DNA from: Armatimonadota bacterium
GTDB lineage: Bacteria > Cloacimonadota > Cloacimonadia > Cloacimonadales > TCS61
Direction of reading: 5' to 3'
DNA: 34,944 nucleotides
Assembly (NCBI GenBank): GCA_013203665.1
Contig: JABMPU010000152.1
Coordinates: 1 to 34,944 of the forward strand
Under the pieces are notes generated by a model. It made no database searches. It saw nothing but the letters and a program-made list of their open reading frames with translations, and was not told the DNA's origin. Position numbers and translations under genes: made by a program. Positions 24,093 through 33,653 of the stretch are shown piece after piece; position 1 is the stretch's first letter, and the number at the start of each line of letters is the position of its first letter.

Positions 24093-26487
24093 GAGATGGT
24101 TTCCCTTTTTTTGCTTTGAGATAGATACTGAAAACACCCAGAATGATAAAAACTAATGAAGTTAATAATCCAACCGCACTGAGTTCTAAACTTAATCTGT
24201 ATGTCTCAGGCTCAAATTTCATTTCCAGGATATGTTTTCCTTTGGGAACCACCACACCACGCAAAATATAATTTGTGGGATAAATCTCCGTTTCAGTCTC
24301 ATCAATGAATGCTTTCCAACCAGCCGGATAATAAATTTCACTAATTGTTAAGAAGGATGTCGTATCTGTTTCTACTTCAAATTTGAGATAATGAAGATTG
24401 AAATCTACGAGTTCAACTTTGCTAAGTTGCGGTGCAAAAACATTCTCAATTCTCTTTTCAATGACTGCAGTTTTGGCAGGATCAAACTCCTTTTGATTCA
24501 AACGATTCCAGATTTCCTCTTTTAAGATAGTTGATTCCAGATTTTCTACAAACCAGGCACGAGGTAAATATTCTAAATTCTTATAAACAGTCATCTTTTG
24601 TTTTCTATCATAAAATGCGTATTCAAGATTATCAAAAGGTAAATTCTGGTTAAAAATAATGTATTTTGTGTTCAGCATATTAACGATATTCCAATTGATC
24701 GGGATGCGGTCTTTGAGTTCTGTATTCAGGCAATTTTCAATTATCTGCTGATACCTTTTCAGCTTGGCTCCGTGATAGCCACCGATGCTTTGATGAAAAT
24801 AGCACCAGCGGTTCTGACCAAACTCCCGACCTAAAGGATAGATGCGGAAAACTTCTTTATCTTCTAATAAAAATTCATCTAACAATGTCTTTTGAAATGT
24901 GCTTTGAATTTGTTTTTCAGGTTTGAGGTTTTGCAGGAAACGGCTATCTATTATCAGCAGGTCTGTTATTACTAAGATTGCAATAAGAAAAAGGAAGAGA
25001 TATTTCCTGATTTTATTTCGTCCAAAAGCAAGAATCACACTTAATGATAAAATGATAAAAATTAAAGCCTGAAATCCATCATGAACTAATTTATCAAATC
25101 GAAGAGATTTCAATTGTTTAATTTGCTCAGCACTGTACTGAGCAGTTTCTCCAGCTTTGGAAAAATCTAATTTTTCAAAAACACCATTTGTTAGTGTGAA
25201 TAAAATGAAAAGAATGACGAATGCAATTAAGATTTTTTGGATTAAATCAAAGAATTTTTTATGTTTTCTCTCTTTTCGGAAAACAATAAATTTGAGACCA
25301 TAACCAGCTAAAACCACGACTGCAAATTCCAGAAGCACAAGTATCATGACCGGAACACGGAATTTGTTGAATCCGGGAAGATAGTGCAAAAGAAAATTGG
25401 AAAGAAACGGCAGATGCCTTCCAAACGAAATAAAAAGCGTTACAATAGAGACTGTGGTTAATATTTTTACAATTCTCGATTTAGACCTGAAAACAGCAAT
25501 CAAAGCTAAGAGAAGAATTACAACTCCCATATACATCGAAGTTTGTGTGAACGGCATCCAACCCCAATAATATGGAGAAATCCCGCCAAAAAAATTCGGA
25601 ATAACAAAACTGATCATCTCCAGAGGATGAAAAGACCAACTCGTGGCATAATCCGCATCCAGACCTTCCGCACCACCTCGAATTGTATATTCACTATATT
25701 CATAGGTTGATAAATAGGGTTGAGCTACTGCCATAAAAGCAACAATCATAACAAATAACAGGAAAACAGAAAAAAGAAGATAACTGCTGACTTTCTTTTC
25801 TTTAATCGCCCAAACCAGTTGGAAAATCCAATAAATCCCTATCATCATAAAAGTGTAATATGAAATCTGCGGATGATTTTCCCGAAGCTGTCCGATAATG
25901 AAAAGAGACAATAAACCAATGCCCAGAATATTTACTTTTTCTTTTAGATAATGCAGAGTAAGGAAAATCCAGGGGATATAAACAATTGCTTTAAACTTGG
26001 TATTATGACCGATCTCAATAAGTCCGATAAAGTGGCAGGAAAGAGAAAATCCAATAGCTGAAATGAAGGCAATCATGGGAGTAAATCCCAGACTGAGCAT
26101 TAAAAGATAAACTCCCAAACCGGCAAAGAACAGGAGGAATACACGCCAGTTAATCAATTTATCTGTTAAAATTCTAAGGTTATTTATGAAAGGATATTTT
26201 GCAGCGAAAGAGATAAGATAACCGGGCATTCCGGAGAAAACATTTGAGCTCCATAAAGCCTGGTCTTTATGCGTTTTATTATATTCAATCAGGCTTTGAG
26301 CTGAACCTCGCCACTGCATTGTATCACTGGCTTCAGGAACATAGTTCCGGAATGCCATGGGAAAGAAAAATAGAGCTACAATTACAAAAAGTAATCCAAT
26401 AAAAATATAATCTTTATATTTATTATTAAAGATTTTTTCTAAAAATTCCTTTTTTACAATCACCTGTTTCTTAACTCTTTTTTTCAT
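24076..26487 (-). CDS. YfhO-family multi-pass membrane protein
   Basis: An 803-residue inner-membrane protein resembling the YfhO family, with about a dozen hydrophobic segments spread from residue 29 to 530 and one near the C-terminus. The first periplasmic loop holds the family-like stretch PEASDTMQWRGSAQSLIEYN. A large soluble region lies at about 530-770, with a beta-sandwich toward its end (TEIYPTNYILRGVVVPKGKH). The overall plan of many membrane helices plus a C-terminal exported domain is that of glycosyltransferase-like (GT-C) enzymes. In Gram-positive bacteria YfhO is linked to lipoteichoic-acid glycosylation; here the substrate is unknown. Ribosome binding site AAAGGA. Overlaps rsmI at its 3' end. 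Confidence 0.8.
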   Translation of the reverse strand: MKKRVKKQVIVKKEFLEKIFNNKYKDYIFIGLLFVIVALFFFPMAFRNYVPEASDTMQWRGSAQSLIEYNKTHKDQALWSSNVFSGMPGYLISFAAKYPFINNLRILTDKLINWRVFLLFFAGLGVYLLMLSLGFTPMIAFISAIGFSLSCHFIGLIEIGHNTKFKAIVYIPWIFLTLHYLKEKVNILGIGLLSLFIIGQLRENHPQISYYTFMMIGIYWIFQLVWAIKEKKVSSYLLFSVFLLFVMIVAFMAVAQPYLSTYEYSEYTIRGGAEGLDADYATSWSFHPLEMISFVIPNFFGGISPYYWGWMPFTQTSMYMGVVILLLALIAVFRSKSRIVKILTTVSIVTLFISFGRHLPFLSNFLLHYLPGFNKFRVPVMILVLLEFAVVVLAGYGLKFIVFRKERKHKKFFDLIQKILIAFVILFILFTLTNGVFEKLDFSKAGETAQYSAEQIKQLKSLRFDKLVHDGFQALIFIILSLSVILAFGRNKIRKYLFLFLIAILVITDLLIIDSRFLQNLKPEKQIQSTFQKTLLDEFLLEDKEVFRIYPLGREFGQNRWCYFHQSIGGYHGAKLKRYQQIIENCLNTELKDRIPINWNIVNMLNTKYIIFNQNLPFDNLEYAFYDRKQKMTVYKNLEYLPRAWFVENLESTILKEEIWNRLNQKEFDPAKTAVIEKRIENVFAPQLSKVELVDFNLHYLKFEVETDTTSFLTISEIYYPAGWKAFIDETETEIYPTNYILRGVVVPKGKHILEMKFEPETYRLSLELSAVGLLTSLVFIILGVFSIYLKAKKGKPSRVFKK

Positions 26488-26542
26488 TGTTAATCCTTTT
26501 TTACTTCTGTAAGAAAAATTATTTGATTTGAATTGAAGTCAA

Positions 26543-26592
26543 TTAAAAAATTAAAAACCCGAGTTGGGTTATGTTTAACCCAACTCGGGTTT
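26543..26592 (-). terminator. Strong Rho-independent terminator after the PEGA-domain gene
   Basis: A perfect 17-bp stem, AAACCCGAGTTGGGTTA (26555-26571) and TAACCCAACTCGGGTTT (26576-26592), with a 4-base loop. On the minus strand it is followed by TTTTTAATTTTTT, so it stops transcription of the gene at 26664-27704. Confidence 0.88.
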
Positions 26593-26605
26593 AAGCATAG
26601 TTGTC

Positions 26606-26660
26606 AACCATTGCGAAGGTTAAAAGAATGTCATAATTCCCAGAAACCATTCGCAAGGTT
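26606..26660. repeat. AACC/GGTT hairpin repeat
   Basis: AACCATTGCGAAGGTT (26606-26621) and AACCATTCGCAAGGTT (26645-26660), 23 bases apart. TTGCGAA pairs with TTCGCAA, a core different from the TTGAAAA type but with pairing kept. It ends three bases before the PEGA-domain gene. Confidence 0.65.
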
Positions 26661-26663
26661 TTT

Positions 26664-27704
26664 CTATTTTTTAATTATCGGAATATTGCGGAAAGAAACC
26701 TTGAAATTTCCATTATCCTTTGTCCAAAGTCCAAGTTCAAATAAAGAAATTAATTTAATATCTTTATTAACTTTCTGGAAAATCAGGTTGGCTGCAGTTG
26801 GTATTTCAGAAACAAGATTATGCTTAATATGACCGTCGTTGGTTTTATTGGCGAATTTCACAGTTTGTGGTTTATACTCGTTTCCAGCTTCATCAAATAT
26901 CCTGGAGTGAGGGGAATAACGTTTTCGATGTATATCCAGTTCTCTGTCATCGATTTTATTGGTAATCACAAATTCGATGATAAGAGTTCTATCAACCATT
27001 TCGCAGGAAACAACCGCGAAAATAAAATCATAGAGTTCTACTATAAATTTCTGAGGTTTTTCCGGTTCCGGAACTGGTTCGGTTTCCGGTTCTTTTTCAA
27101 TTACAGGCTTTTGAACAACTTCCGGTTTTTCCTCAATAATCTCTTTGCTCAAAGAATAATTAAATATCGTATTTTTAGAACTGATCTCAATGATTTCATC
27201 AACTTTTTGATAGCCTTCTTTTTCGATCTGAAATCTATATTTTCCCGGAGGAAATCTGAAATTACTTTTATCTAAAACTTTACTATCGAGTATGACTCTA
27301 TCTGCTACAGGTTCAATATTTATCGTAACTTCTACATCCTGGATAGTTTCCAATCTCACATAATAAACAAGTCCTTTTTTCAGACCTTCTTGAGGAGCAT
27401 CAACTGTTAAAGATAAATATTCAGGAGCTTCAAAAGTAATATTTTTTTCTTTATGAGTGATGTAAAAATAATATTCTCCGGTATGGATAATTTCTTTCTT
27501 ATAGATTTTTTGCTTCAAAGAAAGTTTTTCCGGAACTTCAGATTCGACCCTGAGTACAGTGCAATACTCCATATCCAAATCATTTACAGGTTCCATCTGA
27601 GCTTGAAAATCGCTCGGTAATTCCCTGAATTCTTTTAAATTGAATTCCAAAGCATTCAAAGAAATAAAAAAGACTAATATCAAAAATAAACAAATTTTTT
27701 TCAT
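26664..27704 (-). CDS. Secreted PEGA-domain protein of unknown function
   Basis: A 346-residue exported protein: signal peptide MKKICLFLILVFFISLNA, a beta-rich first half, a PEGA-like module at about 130-180 (VILDSKVLDKSNFRFPPGKY, then RFQIEKEGYQKVDEII), a Pro/Glu-rich flexible linker at about 190-220 (EKPEVVQKPVIEKEPETEPV), then a C-terminal beta-sandwich of about 125 residues that resembles DUF4352-type domains (IIEFVITNKIDD). PEGA modules are usually surface or periplasmic carbohydrate-binding-like folds. No lipobox is seen. The ATG follows AGGAGAG. It appears to be a single-gene unit closed by a strong terminator. I do not recognise a specific function. Confidence 0.78.
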   Translation of the reverse strand: MKKICLFLILVFFISLNALEFNLKEFRELPSDFQAQMEPVNDLDMEYCTVLRVESEVPEKLSLKQKIYKKEIIHTGEYYFYITHKEKNITFEAPEYLSLTVDAPQEGLKKGLVYYVRLETIQDVEVTINIEPVADRVILDSKVLDKSNFRFPPGKYRFQIEKEGYQKVDEIIEISSKNTIFNYSLSKEIIEEKPEVVQKPVIEKEPETEPVPEPEKPQKFIVELYDFIFAVVSCEMVDRTLIIEFVITNKIDDRELDIHRKRYSPHSRIFDEAGNEYKPQTVKFANKTNDGHIKHNLVSEIPTAANLIFQKVNKDIKLISLFELGLWTKDNGNFKVSFRNIPIIKK

Positions 27705-28119
27705 GATTCTCTCCTTTTGTTTTTTCTATGAGTTATCTTTTTTATGTATCAAAAAAAGGCAAGTAAATACTTTCTCTCCTTTTGAGTTTTTAATTCTAAT
27801 TACTTTCTTTGAAAAATATTGAAACTAATTTTATTACTTTAGCTATAATATTTTCCTCACCTTATTAACTTTGTTAGAAGATTACATGTTTATGAATAGG
27901 AAATTATTAATAGGGCTGTCCCAGAACCTACCGAGGATGATTCATTAAAAAGAGATGGCTTCGAAATATTGATTCTCAGTGAGTTTTTTGTATACCGAAA
28001 GATAAACGTCATCTTCATTTTGATGAAAAATGAGTTTTGGGATAACTCCATAAATATTGAGAAGCCAACTTTGGATAGATGACTCCTCAATAATTAAAAA
28101 AATAGAGTAAATATTGTAA
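27705..28119. other. Gene-poor stretch with a possible insertion-sequence scar
   Basis: No gene I can support. GGGCTGTCCCAGAAC (27913-27927) and, inverted, GAGTTTTGGGATAACTCC (28032-28049) form an imperfect inverted pair about 137 bp apart. GGGCTGTCCC-like ends are common at insertion-sequence termini. Short minus-strand frames across it (for example one containing IYGVIPKLIFHQNEDDVYLS) read like protein but match nothing I know, and could be gene debris. Confidence 0.35.
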
Positions 28120-28593
28120 TTATAAATCTGCAATTACAGTATTTATTTCGTTTACAAAGCTTTGAACTTTTGATTTTTCTAAAATTGAAAGCTTATACCC
28201 TGTGCTTTGACCAGCGTTATTTGTAATAACAAAAGTTGCGGTAATGCAATTAAGTAAATTTACCAAACCTAAAATAGCAAGAATAAACCCAGCAAAAAAA
28301 GTATCAGTATTACCCCACATACATAACCCAACAACAATAAGAATAAGTCCAAATAAAAATGTTAAAAAACGAAATTTAGTGGAACTAGCTACAGACGCAA
28401 TCGTTTTTAATGGTTGGGCTACTTGAGATTTTCCTAAAGGAATTATCCCTAATAAGGTGTTTGGTGTATGACCTGTTACTCTTTTATTCGTTAAGGTATA
28501 TCTTGCTTTGAGCCAGAAAAGAATAAGATTTGAAGTGAATTTATTTTCACTTATTATTCGCTCATCTTTACCAAGTACCATTTTTGTACTCAT
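28120..28593 (-). CDS. Small membrane protein with a bacterial PH-like domain
   Basis: A 157-residue protein. The frame extends upstream to 28641, but the ATG at 28593 has a perfect AAAAGGAG ribosome binding site, so I use it. Residues about 5-70 (GKDERIISENKFTSNLILFW, then ARYTLTNKRVTGHTPN and LGIIPLGKSQVAQPLKTIAS) resemble the PH-like domains found in bacterial membrane proteins. Two hydrophobic segments follow at about 75-120 (FLTFLFGLILIVVGLCMWG and FFAGFILAILGLVNLLNCI). The last 40 residues are soluble. Function unknown. It lies next to a decayed gene in a gene-poor patch, which suggests an accessory locus. Confidence 0.7.
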   Translation of the reverse strand: MSTKMVLGKDERIISENKFTSNLILFWLKARYTLTNKRVTGHTPNTLLGIIPLGKSQVAQPLKTIASVASSTKFRFLTFLFGLILIVVGLCMWGNTDTFFAGFILAILGLVNLLNCITATFVITNNAGQSTGYKLSILEKSKVQSFVNEINTVIADL

Positions 28594-28717
28594 AATATTT
28601 CTCCTTTTAAAAAATAATTTCTTACTCTTAAGGCTTTTCATAAGTGCCCCGTTTTTTAAAGTGGTTTCTGTATTCCACTTTTTTTGTATATATAAAAAAT
28701 TAGTCCGTTAAGAACTG

Positions 28718-28914
28718 TTAAATAACTTTTTTTGGTGGTTCCCGTGCCTGTTGTTTCATTGGTTTTTTTTTACACTCTATTGAAATATCTTTCATAATGG
28801 AACTTATAGCTATTTTCGTAGCAAGCCAAGCATTTTAAAAGTCATCACCTTTTTCTAATCTCCATTTCAATTCATCATAAGTCAAATATTTCCCACTTTG
28901 AGTTCTTTAGCCAT
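28718..28914 (-). pseudogene. Decayed small gene (frameshift and internal stop)
   Basis: A good ribosome binding site (AGAGGAG) and ATG (28914) open the frame MAKEL, but a one-base shift is needed to continue into TQSGKYLTYDELKWRLEKGD. An in-frame TAA then interrupts it, after which NAWLATKIAISSIMKDISIE and a Lys/Pro-rich tail run to a stop at 28718. The intact ancestor would have been about 65 residues. I do not recognise the family. The codon-like text on both sides of the lesions supports a recently broken gene rather than chance. Confidence 0.6.
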
Positions 28915-29120
28915 AATTCTCTCCTCTTACATTTTTTTTATTTTGAACTTGTATTAGAATTTTTTTTCTAAAAATATTTGTCAATTAAAAAATGCTGATT
29001 CTTCAAAATAATTTTATAAGTCAATTCAACTGTCTTTGTCGAATTCCCTAAAAAACATTCTGATAGAAAACTTGCCAAAATTTCAGCAAATATTAATCGG
29101 GAAATTGGAAGAGAGGATAG
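28915..29120. other. Intergenic region before uvrB
   Basis: AT-rich. On the minus strand it contains TTGACA (28984-28979), a possible -35 of the decayed gene, followed by an inverted TTAGAA/TTCTAA pair (28954-28971) that could be an operator. No clear promoter for uvrB was recognised. Confidence 0.3.
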
Positions 29121-31115
29121 GTGGATAAATTCAAATTAGTATCAAATTATAAACCAAAAGGTGACCAACCGCAAGCTATCAAAGAGCTTGTCCAAGGTGT
29201 CATCAATAAAGAAAGTTATCAGACTTTACTCGGTGTTACAGGTTCGGGAAAAACTTTTACCATCGCCAATGTGATTGAAAAAGTGAAAAAACCGACTCTG
29301 GTAATCTCTCATAATAAAACCCTGGCTGCTCAACTTTACGGAGAATTCAAACAGTTATTCCCGGAAAATGCAGTTGAATTTTTCATCAGTTATTACGATT
29401 ATTATCAACCGGAAGCTTACATTCCCGGAAAGGATATTTACATTGAAAAAGATTCGGATATAAACAGCCAGATAGAAAAACTGCGGTTGCATGCAACCAT
29501 GTCTTTGATGGAACGCAAAGATGTGATCATTGTTGCCAGTGTTTCCTGCATTTACGGATTGGGAATTCCTCAGGAATATCAGAACGCTCTGGTTCGGATA
29601 AAAAAGGGGGATAGAATAGACCGGGATGACCTTCTAAGGAAACTGATAAGAATCCATTATGGTAGAAATGACATTGCTTTTGAGAGAGGAGCTTTTCGTG
29701 TTAACGGAGATATTGTTGATATTTATCCTGCCTATATGGAACATTCTATCAGAGTAGAATTTTTTGGTGATGAAATCGAAAAACTTTCCAGAATAAATCC
29801 TCTCGATAATCATATCCTGGAAGTTGTGAATGAGTATCCCATCTATCCTGCCAATCATTTTATTACTTCCAAACCAATCTTGGAAAGAGCTATTTCTACC
29901 ATCAAACAAGAATTAAAAGAAAGGGTGGAATATTTCGAGAAAAACAATAAATTATTGGAAGCTCAACGCATTGAACAGAGGACGAATTTTGATATTGAAA
30001 TGCTGCGAGAACTTGGTTATTGTTCCGGAATCGAAAACTATTCGCGTCATCTTACTGGAGCAAAAAAAGGTGAACCTCCTTATTGCTTGTTAGATTATTT
30101 CCCTGATGATTTTCTAACAGTAATTGATGAATCTCATGCCACAATTCCGCAGGTTCATGCTATGTACGGAGGAGATTATACACGTAAAAAAAACCTGGTG
30201 GATTTTGGTTTCAGGCTTCCATCTGCATTTGACAACCGTCCTTTGAAATTCCATGAATTCGAAAATAAGAACAAGCAGGTAATTTTTATTTCTGCAACTC
30301 CCGGAGATTATGAGCTTTCTAAAAGTGACGGGGTTTTCGTGGAACAGGTTATTCGACCCACCGGTCTTCCAGACCCGGAAATTGAAGTGAAACCTGTTTC
30401 TACTCAAGTTGATGACCTTTTGGAGCAAATAAGAATCCGAACCGTAAAAAACCAGAGAATACTGGTGACGACTCTCACTAAACGGATGGCAGAAGATTTG
30501 AGTGAATATCTTTCCAGGGCTGGAGTAAAAGTGCGATATATGCACAGCGAAATCAATACAATAGAGCGTTCACAAATTATTCGAGATTTGAGATTGGGTG
30601 AATTCGATGTGCTGGTGGGAATTAATCTTCTGCGTGAGGGTTTGGATTTACCGGAAGTATCATTAGTTGCCATCTTAGATGCAGACAAAGTTGGATTTCT
30701 ACGCTCAACACGTTCTCTCATCCAAACCTCCGGAAGAGCTTCCCGCAACATTGAAGGGAAAGTTATTTTGTATGCTGATAATCTGACAAATGCAATACAG
30801 GAAACTATGCGAGAAACCAACCGCAGAAGGCAAAAACAATTGCAATATAACAGGGAAAACAAGATAACTCCAAGAAGCATTAAGAAAAATATTGACGACA
30901 TAATGGCTTCTACAAGTGTGGCGGAAGGTTATGCGAAACCTGAAGAAAAAAAGGTGTTATCTGATAAAGATAAGTTTATGGATTATTTGAATTTAGACTC
31001 GAAAGAGCAGATAATGAAATTGCTTCAAAGAGAAATGAAAGAAGCGTCAAATAATTTGGAATTTGAAAGAGCAGCAGAAATCCGCGACAGGATCTTTGAG
31101 CTGAAGGAATTATAG
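29121..31115 (+). CDS. uvrB: Excinuclease ABC subunit B
   Basis: DNA damage-verifying helicase-like subunit of nucleotide excision repair, working with UvrA and UvrC. 664 residues, full length. Starts at GTG with GAGAGG upstream. Walker A GVTGSGKT (38-45), the beta-hairpin region ([20 protein letters not shown]), helicase motif [19 protein letters not shown], motif V-VI text [20 protein letters not shown] and QTSGRASRN, and the C-terminal UVR domain ([20 protein letters not shown]) that binds UvrC are all present. It stands as a single gene. A weak AT-rich hairpin (31121-31138) lies just after the stop. Confidence 0.98.
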   Translation: MDKFKLVSNYKPKGDQPQAIKELVQGVINKESYQTLLGVTGSGKTFTIANVIEKVKKPTLVISHNKTLAAQLYGEFKQLFPENAVEFFISYYDYYQPEAYIPGKDIYIEKDSDINSQIEKLRLHATMSLMERKDVIIVASVSCIYGLGIPQEYQNALVRIKKGDRIDRDDLLRKLIRIHYGRNDIAFERGAFRVNGDIVDIYPAYMEHSIRVEFFGDEIEKLSRINPLDNHILEVVNEYPIYPANHFITSKPILERAISTIKQELKERVEYFEKNNKLLEAQRIEQRTNFDIEMLRELGYCSGIENYSRHLTGAKKGEPPYCLLDYFPDDFLTVIDESHATIPQVHAMYGGDYTRKKNLVDFGFRLPSAFDNRPLKFHEFENKNKQVIFISATPGDYELSKSDGVFVEQVIRPTGLPDPEIEVKPVSTQVDDLLEQIRIRTVKNQRILVTTLTKRMAEDLSEYLSRAGVKVRYMHSEINTIERSQIIRDLRLGEFDVLVGINLLREGLDLPEVSLVAILDADKVGFLRSTRSLIQTSGRASRNIEGKVILYADNLTNAIQETMRETNRRRQKQLQYNRENKITPRSIKKNIDDIMASTSVAEGYAKPEEKKVLSDKDKFMDYLNLDSKEQIMKLLQREMKEASNNLEFERAAEIRDRIFELKEL

Positions 31116-31269
31116 TTAATTTCATTTTTTAAAATGAATTCACATTTAAATTTTATTCACATTTTTTTATTAACGAAATAATCTAACCCAAAAAAAAATA
31201 TGTATTTGCTTTTTAATGTTAATATATCTATTCATAATTAAATTTTGAGGTTTTCCGGAAGGAGAAATA

Positions 31270-31578
31270 ATGTTGGAAAAGAAAAATAAAATTGAAAAAC
31301 ATAAAGAAGGCACCATCATCAAAACCGAAGATTCTCCAGTGAAAATGGAAGTGGAAGTTGATGAAATAAAAACGGAAGGTGATTATAAAAAATCACCGGT
31401 TTATATCTATCACGACTGGTGTGTTAATTGCGGAATATGTGTAGAATTCTGTCCCACCAAAACCTTAGCAAAGAAACCGGATGGTTCACCTTATGTTGCC
31501 AATCCTGAAAAATGTATTCATTGTGAGATGTGTGACAGGTTGTGTCCAAATTTTGCCATAACCGGTGCAAAAAGGTAA
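31270..31578 (+). CDS. korD: 2-oxoacid:ferredoxin oxidoreductase, ferredoxin-like delta subunit
   Basis: Electron-transfer subunit carrying two [4Fe-4S] clusters. 102 residues: a charged N-terminal extension of about 45 residues, then Cys51, 54, 57, 61 and Cys82, 85, 88, 92 in two CxxCxxCxxxCP motifs. The ATG follows AAGGAG. It is first in an operon with the alpha and beta subunits directly behind it (9-base gap). Subunit order delta-alpha-beta-gamma matches the 2-oxoglutarate (Kor) and 2-oxoisovalerate (Vor) enzymes; sequence alone does not separate these two. Confidence 0.92.
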   Translation: MLEKKNKIEKHKEGTIIKTEDSPVKMEVEVDEIKTEGDYKKSPVYIYHDWCVNCGICVEFCPTKTLAKKPDGSPYVANPEKCIHCEMCDRLCPNFAITGAKR

Positions 31579-31587
31579 GGGGGAAAA

Positions 31588-32769
31588 ATGGCAAAAAAAG
31601 AAATAAAGAAAAACCATCAAGAAATGACTTTGATGCAGGGCAACGAAGCTATTGCCCGGGGAGCTTTAACTGCCGGGTTAAATTTTTATGCTGGTTACCC
31701 CATCACACCCTCAACTGAAATTGCTGAGATTCTTTCTGCGGAATTACCAAAAAGAGGTGGAGTTTTTATTCAGATGGAAGACGAGATTGCCGGGATTTCA
31801 GCAGTAATCGGGGCTTCACTTGCAGGTGCCAAAGCAATGACAGCTACCAGCGGTCCGGGATTTTCTTTGATGTTGGAGGGGATTGGTTTTGCCAAAATGG
31901 CAGAAACTCCCTGCGTTGTCGTAAATGTGATGCGGGGAGGACCCAGTACCGGTTTGCCGACCAGTCCTTCACAGAGTGATATAATGCAGTCGAGATGGGG
32001 TAATCATGGAGATGCCCCTGCAATTGTACTTTATCCGAATTCTGTTAAAGAGAGTTTTGAATTAACTATCAGAGCTATAAATTTAGCAGAAAAATATCGA
32101 ACCTGCGTGGTTCTTCTTACAGATGAAGTTTTAGCTCATATGAGGGAAATGGTCGAGCTTCCTGATTTTAAGAATATTAGAATTATCGATAGGATCAAAC
32201 CCACTATTCCACCTGAATGGTATAGACATTATGATGAAAACCCCAAATATCGCACACCTTTAGCCAGTTATGGAGAAGGATACCGTTTTCACGTTACCGG
32301 TCTTGCTCATGATTTATATGGATTCCCCACAAACAAAGCAGATGAAATTGAAATTATGATGAAGCGGTTACGAAAAAAAATTACCCATCATATAAAGGAC
32401 CTTGTGCAGATCGAAAGTTTCCGTATGGAAGATGCAACAACTGCAATCTTTGCAGCCGGGATTACTTCACGGGCAGCAAAAGCTGCAGTGAAACTTGCCA
32501 GAAAATCCGGAAAACGTGTAGGCCTGCTTCGACCTCTCACAATCTGGCCCTTCCCGGACGAAGCTGTTAGAAAACTTCTCGGCAGCAAAAAAACAGTAAT
32601 CGTTCCAGAATTAAATCAAGGTCAGCTCTCATTAGAAGTTAAAAGAGTATTGGGTGGAATCTGGAATTATGAAAACAGGAAAACCAGAAAAATTATCGAA
32701 GTACGAAAAACCAATGGAGAATTAATAACTCCGGTTGAAATTCTGAATGCAATAAAGGAGGTGAAATAG
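31588..32769 (+). CDS. korA: 2-oxoacid:ferredoxin oxidoreductase subunit alpha (KorA/VorB type)
   Basis: Converts a 2-oxoacid (probably 2-oxoglutarate) and CoA to the acyl-CoA, CO2 and reduced ferredoxin. 393 residues, normal length. The N-terminal motif LMQGNEAIARGALTAGLNFY with AGYPITPSTEIAEIL is diagnostic, as are FIQMEDEIAGISAVIGASLA and MTATSGPGFSLMLEGIGFAK. The transketolase C-terminal-like domain (VGLLRPLTIWPFPDEAVRKL) follows. Ribosome binding site is a G-rich AAGGGGG. Its stop shares one base with the beta-subunit start. Confidence 0.94.
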   Translation: MAKKEIKKNHQEMTLMQGNEAIARGALTAGLNFYAGYPITPSTEIAEILSAELPKRGGVFIQMEDEIAGISAVIGASLAGAKAMTATSGPGFSLMLEGIGFAKMAETPCVVVNVMRGGPSTGLPTSPSQSDIMQSRWGNHGDAPAIVLYPNSVKESFELTIRAINLAEKYRTCVVLLTDEVLAHMREMVELPDFKNIRIIDRIKPTIPPEWYRHYDENPKYRTPLASYGEGYRFHVTGLAHDLYGFPTNKADEIEIMMKRLRKKITHHIKDLVQIESFRMEDATTAIFAAGITSRAAKAAVKLARKSGKRVGLLRPLTIWPFPDEAVRKLLGSKKTVIVPELNQGQLSLEVKRVLGGIWNYENRKTRKIIEVRKTNGELITPVEILNAIKEVK

Positions 32770-33599
32770 TGGCAAAAATACCTCAAAAAATAATTCATAA
32801 CTATTTGAGACATAGGAAGCAATTCCCTCATGTCTGGTGTCCCGGATGCAGTAATGGCATAATTCTTGGCGCAATTATCAGGGCAATCGATGAACTCAAA
32901 TATGAGCGAGACGACGTTGCCATGATTTCCGGAATCGGGTGTTCAAGCAGAATGCCTGTTTATGTCGATTTCAATACGCTGCACACTCTTCACGGCAGAG
33001 CTTTGGCTTATGCAACCGGTGTGAAAATGTTTAAACCTGAAATGAAAGTTATTGTCATAACCGGAGATGGTGATGCGACTGCAATCGGAGGAAACCACTT
33101 CATTCATGCATGCCGAAGAAACATCGATCTCACAACAATCGTGGTCAATAATAATATTTATGGTATGACAGGTGGACAATATTCACCAACTACTCCAACC
33201 GGTGATATAGCCACAACATCTCCGTATGGAAACATTGATCCTGTATTTGATATCTGCAAACTTGCTCTGGGAGCTGGAGCTACTTTTGTTGCTCGCACCA
33301 CTGCTTATCATGTGATAGAAGCTCAATCATTCATAAAACAGGCGTTGGAACATAAAGGGTTTTCAATTGTAGAAATTATGAGTGCCTGCCCCGTGATTTA
33401 CGGTCGTCTGAATAAAAAAGGCGATGCTCCTGCCATGATGAGAGAGATGAAAGAAAACGCCCTTCCTCTAGAAAAATTTGATGAACTCGCACCAGAAGAA
33501 AAACAAGGAAAATATATAAGGGGAATATTCAAACAGGAGATTTTTCCTGAATATACAGAAAAATATGCTGAACTTGTTGCTTCTTTACAAAGAGAGTGA
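32769..33599 (+). CDS. korB: 2-oxoacid:ferredoxin oxidoreductase subunit beta
   Basis: Thiamine-diphosphate-binding subunit. 276 residues. Starts at GTG (32769), sharing one base with the korA stop and preceded by a strong AAGGAGG. Cluster-associated motif WCPGCSNG (Cys24 and Cys27; CGNG is commoner) is at the start, the GIGCSSR motif follows, and the thiamine-diphosphate motif runs from GDGDA at residue 99 to VVNNNIYGMTGGQ. The C-terminus includes MSACPVIYGRLNK, typical of Kor beta subunits. Confidence 0.95.
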   Translation: MAKIPQKIIHNYLRHRKQFPHVWCPGCSNGIILGAIIRAIDELKYERDDVAMISGIGCSSRMPVYVDFNTLHTLHGRALAYATGVKMFKPEMKVIVITGDGDATAIGGNHFIHACRRNIDLTTIVVNNNIYGMTGGQYSPTTPTGDIATTSPYGNIDPVFDICKLALGAGATFVARTTAYHVIEAQSFIKQALEHKGFSIVEIMSACPVIYGRLNKKGDAPAMMREMKENALPLEKFDELAPEEKQGKYIRGIFKQEIFPEYTEKYAELVASLQRE

Positions 33600-33653
33600 C
33601 CTTGTGAAGGGTTGGCTTGGTTGAACTGGTTGAATCAGTTGAACTGGGAAAAG

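Noticed and set aside
27945-28133. Minus-strand 62-codon frame with protein-like text
   Set aside because: No ribosome binding site recognised and no family match; kept only as possible debris.
28658-28685. Hairpin AAAGTGG/CCACTTT followed by T-run as a plus-strand terminator
   Set aside because: No plus-strand gene lies upstream within several kilobases, so it has nothing evident to terminate.
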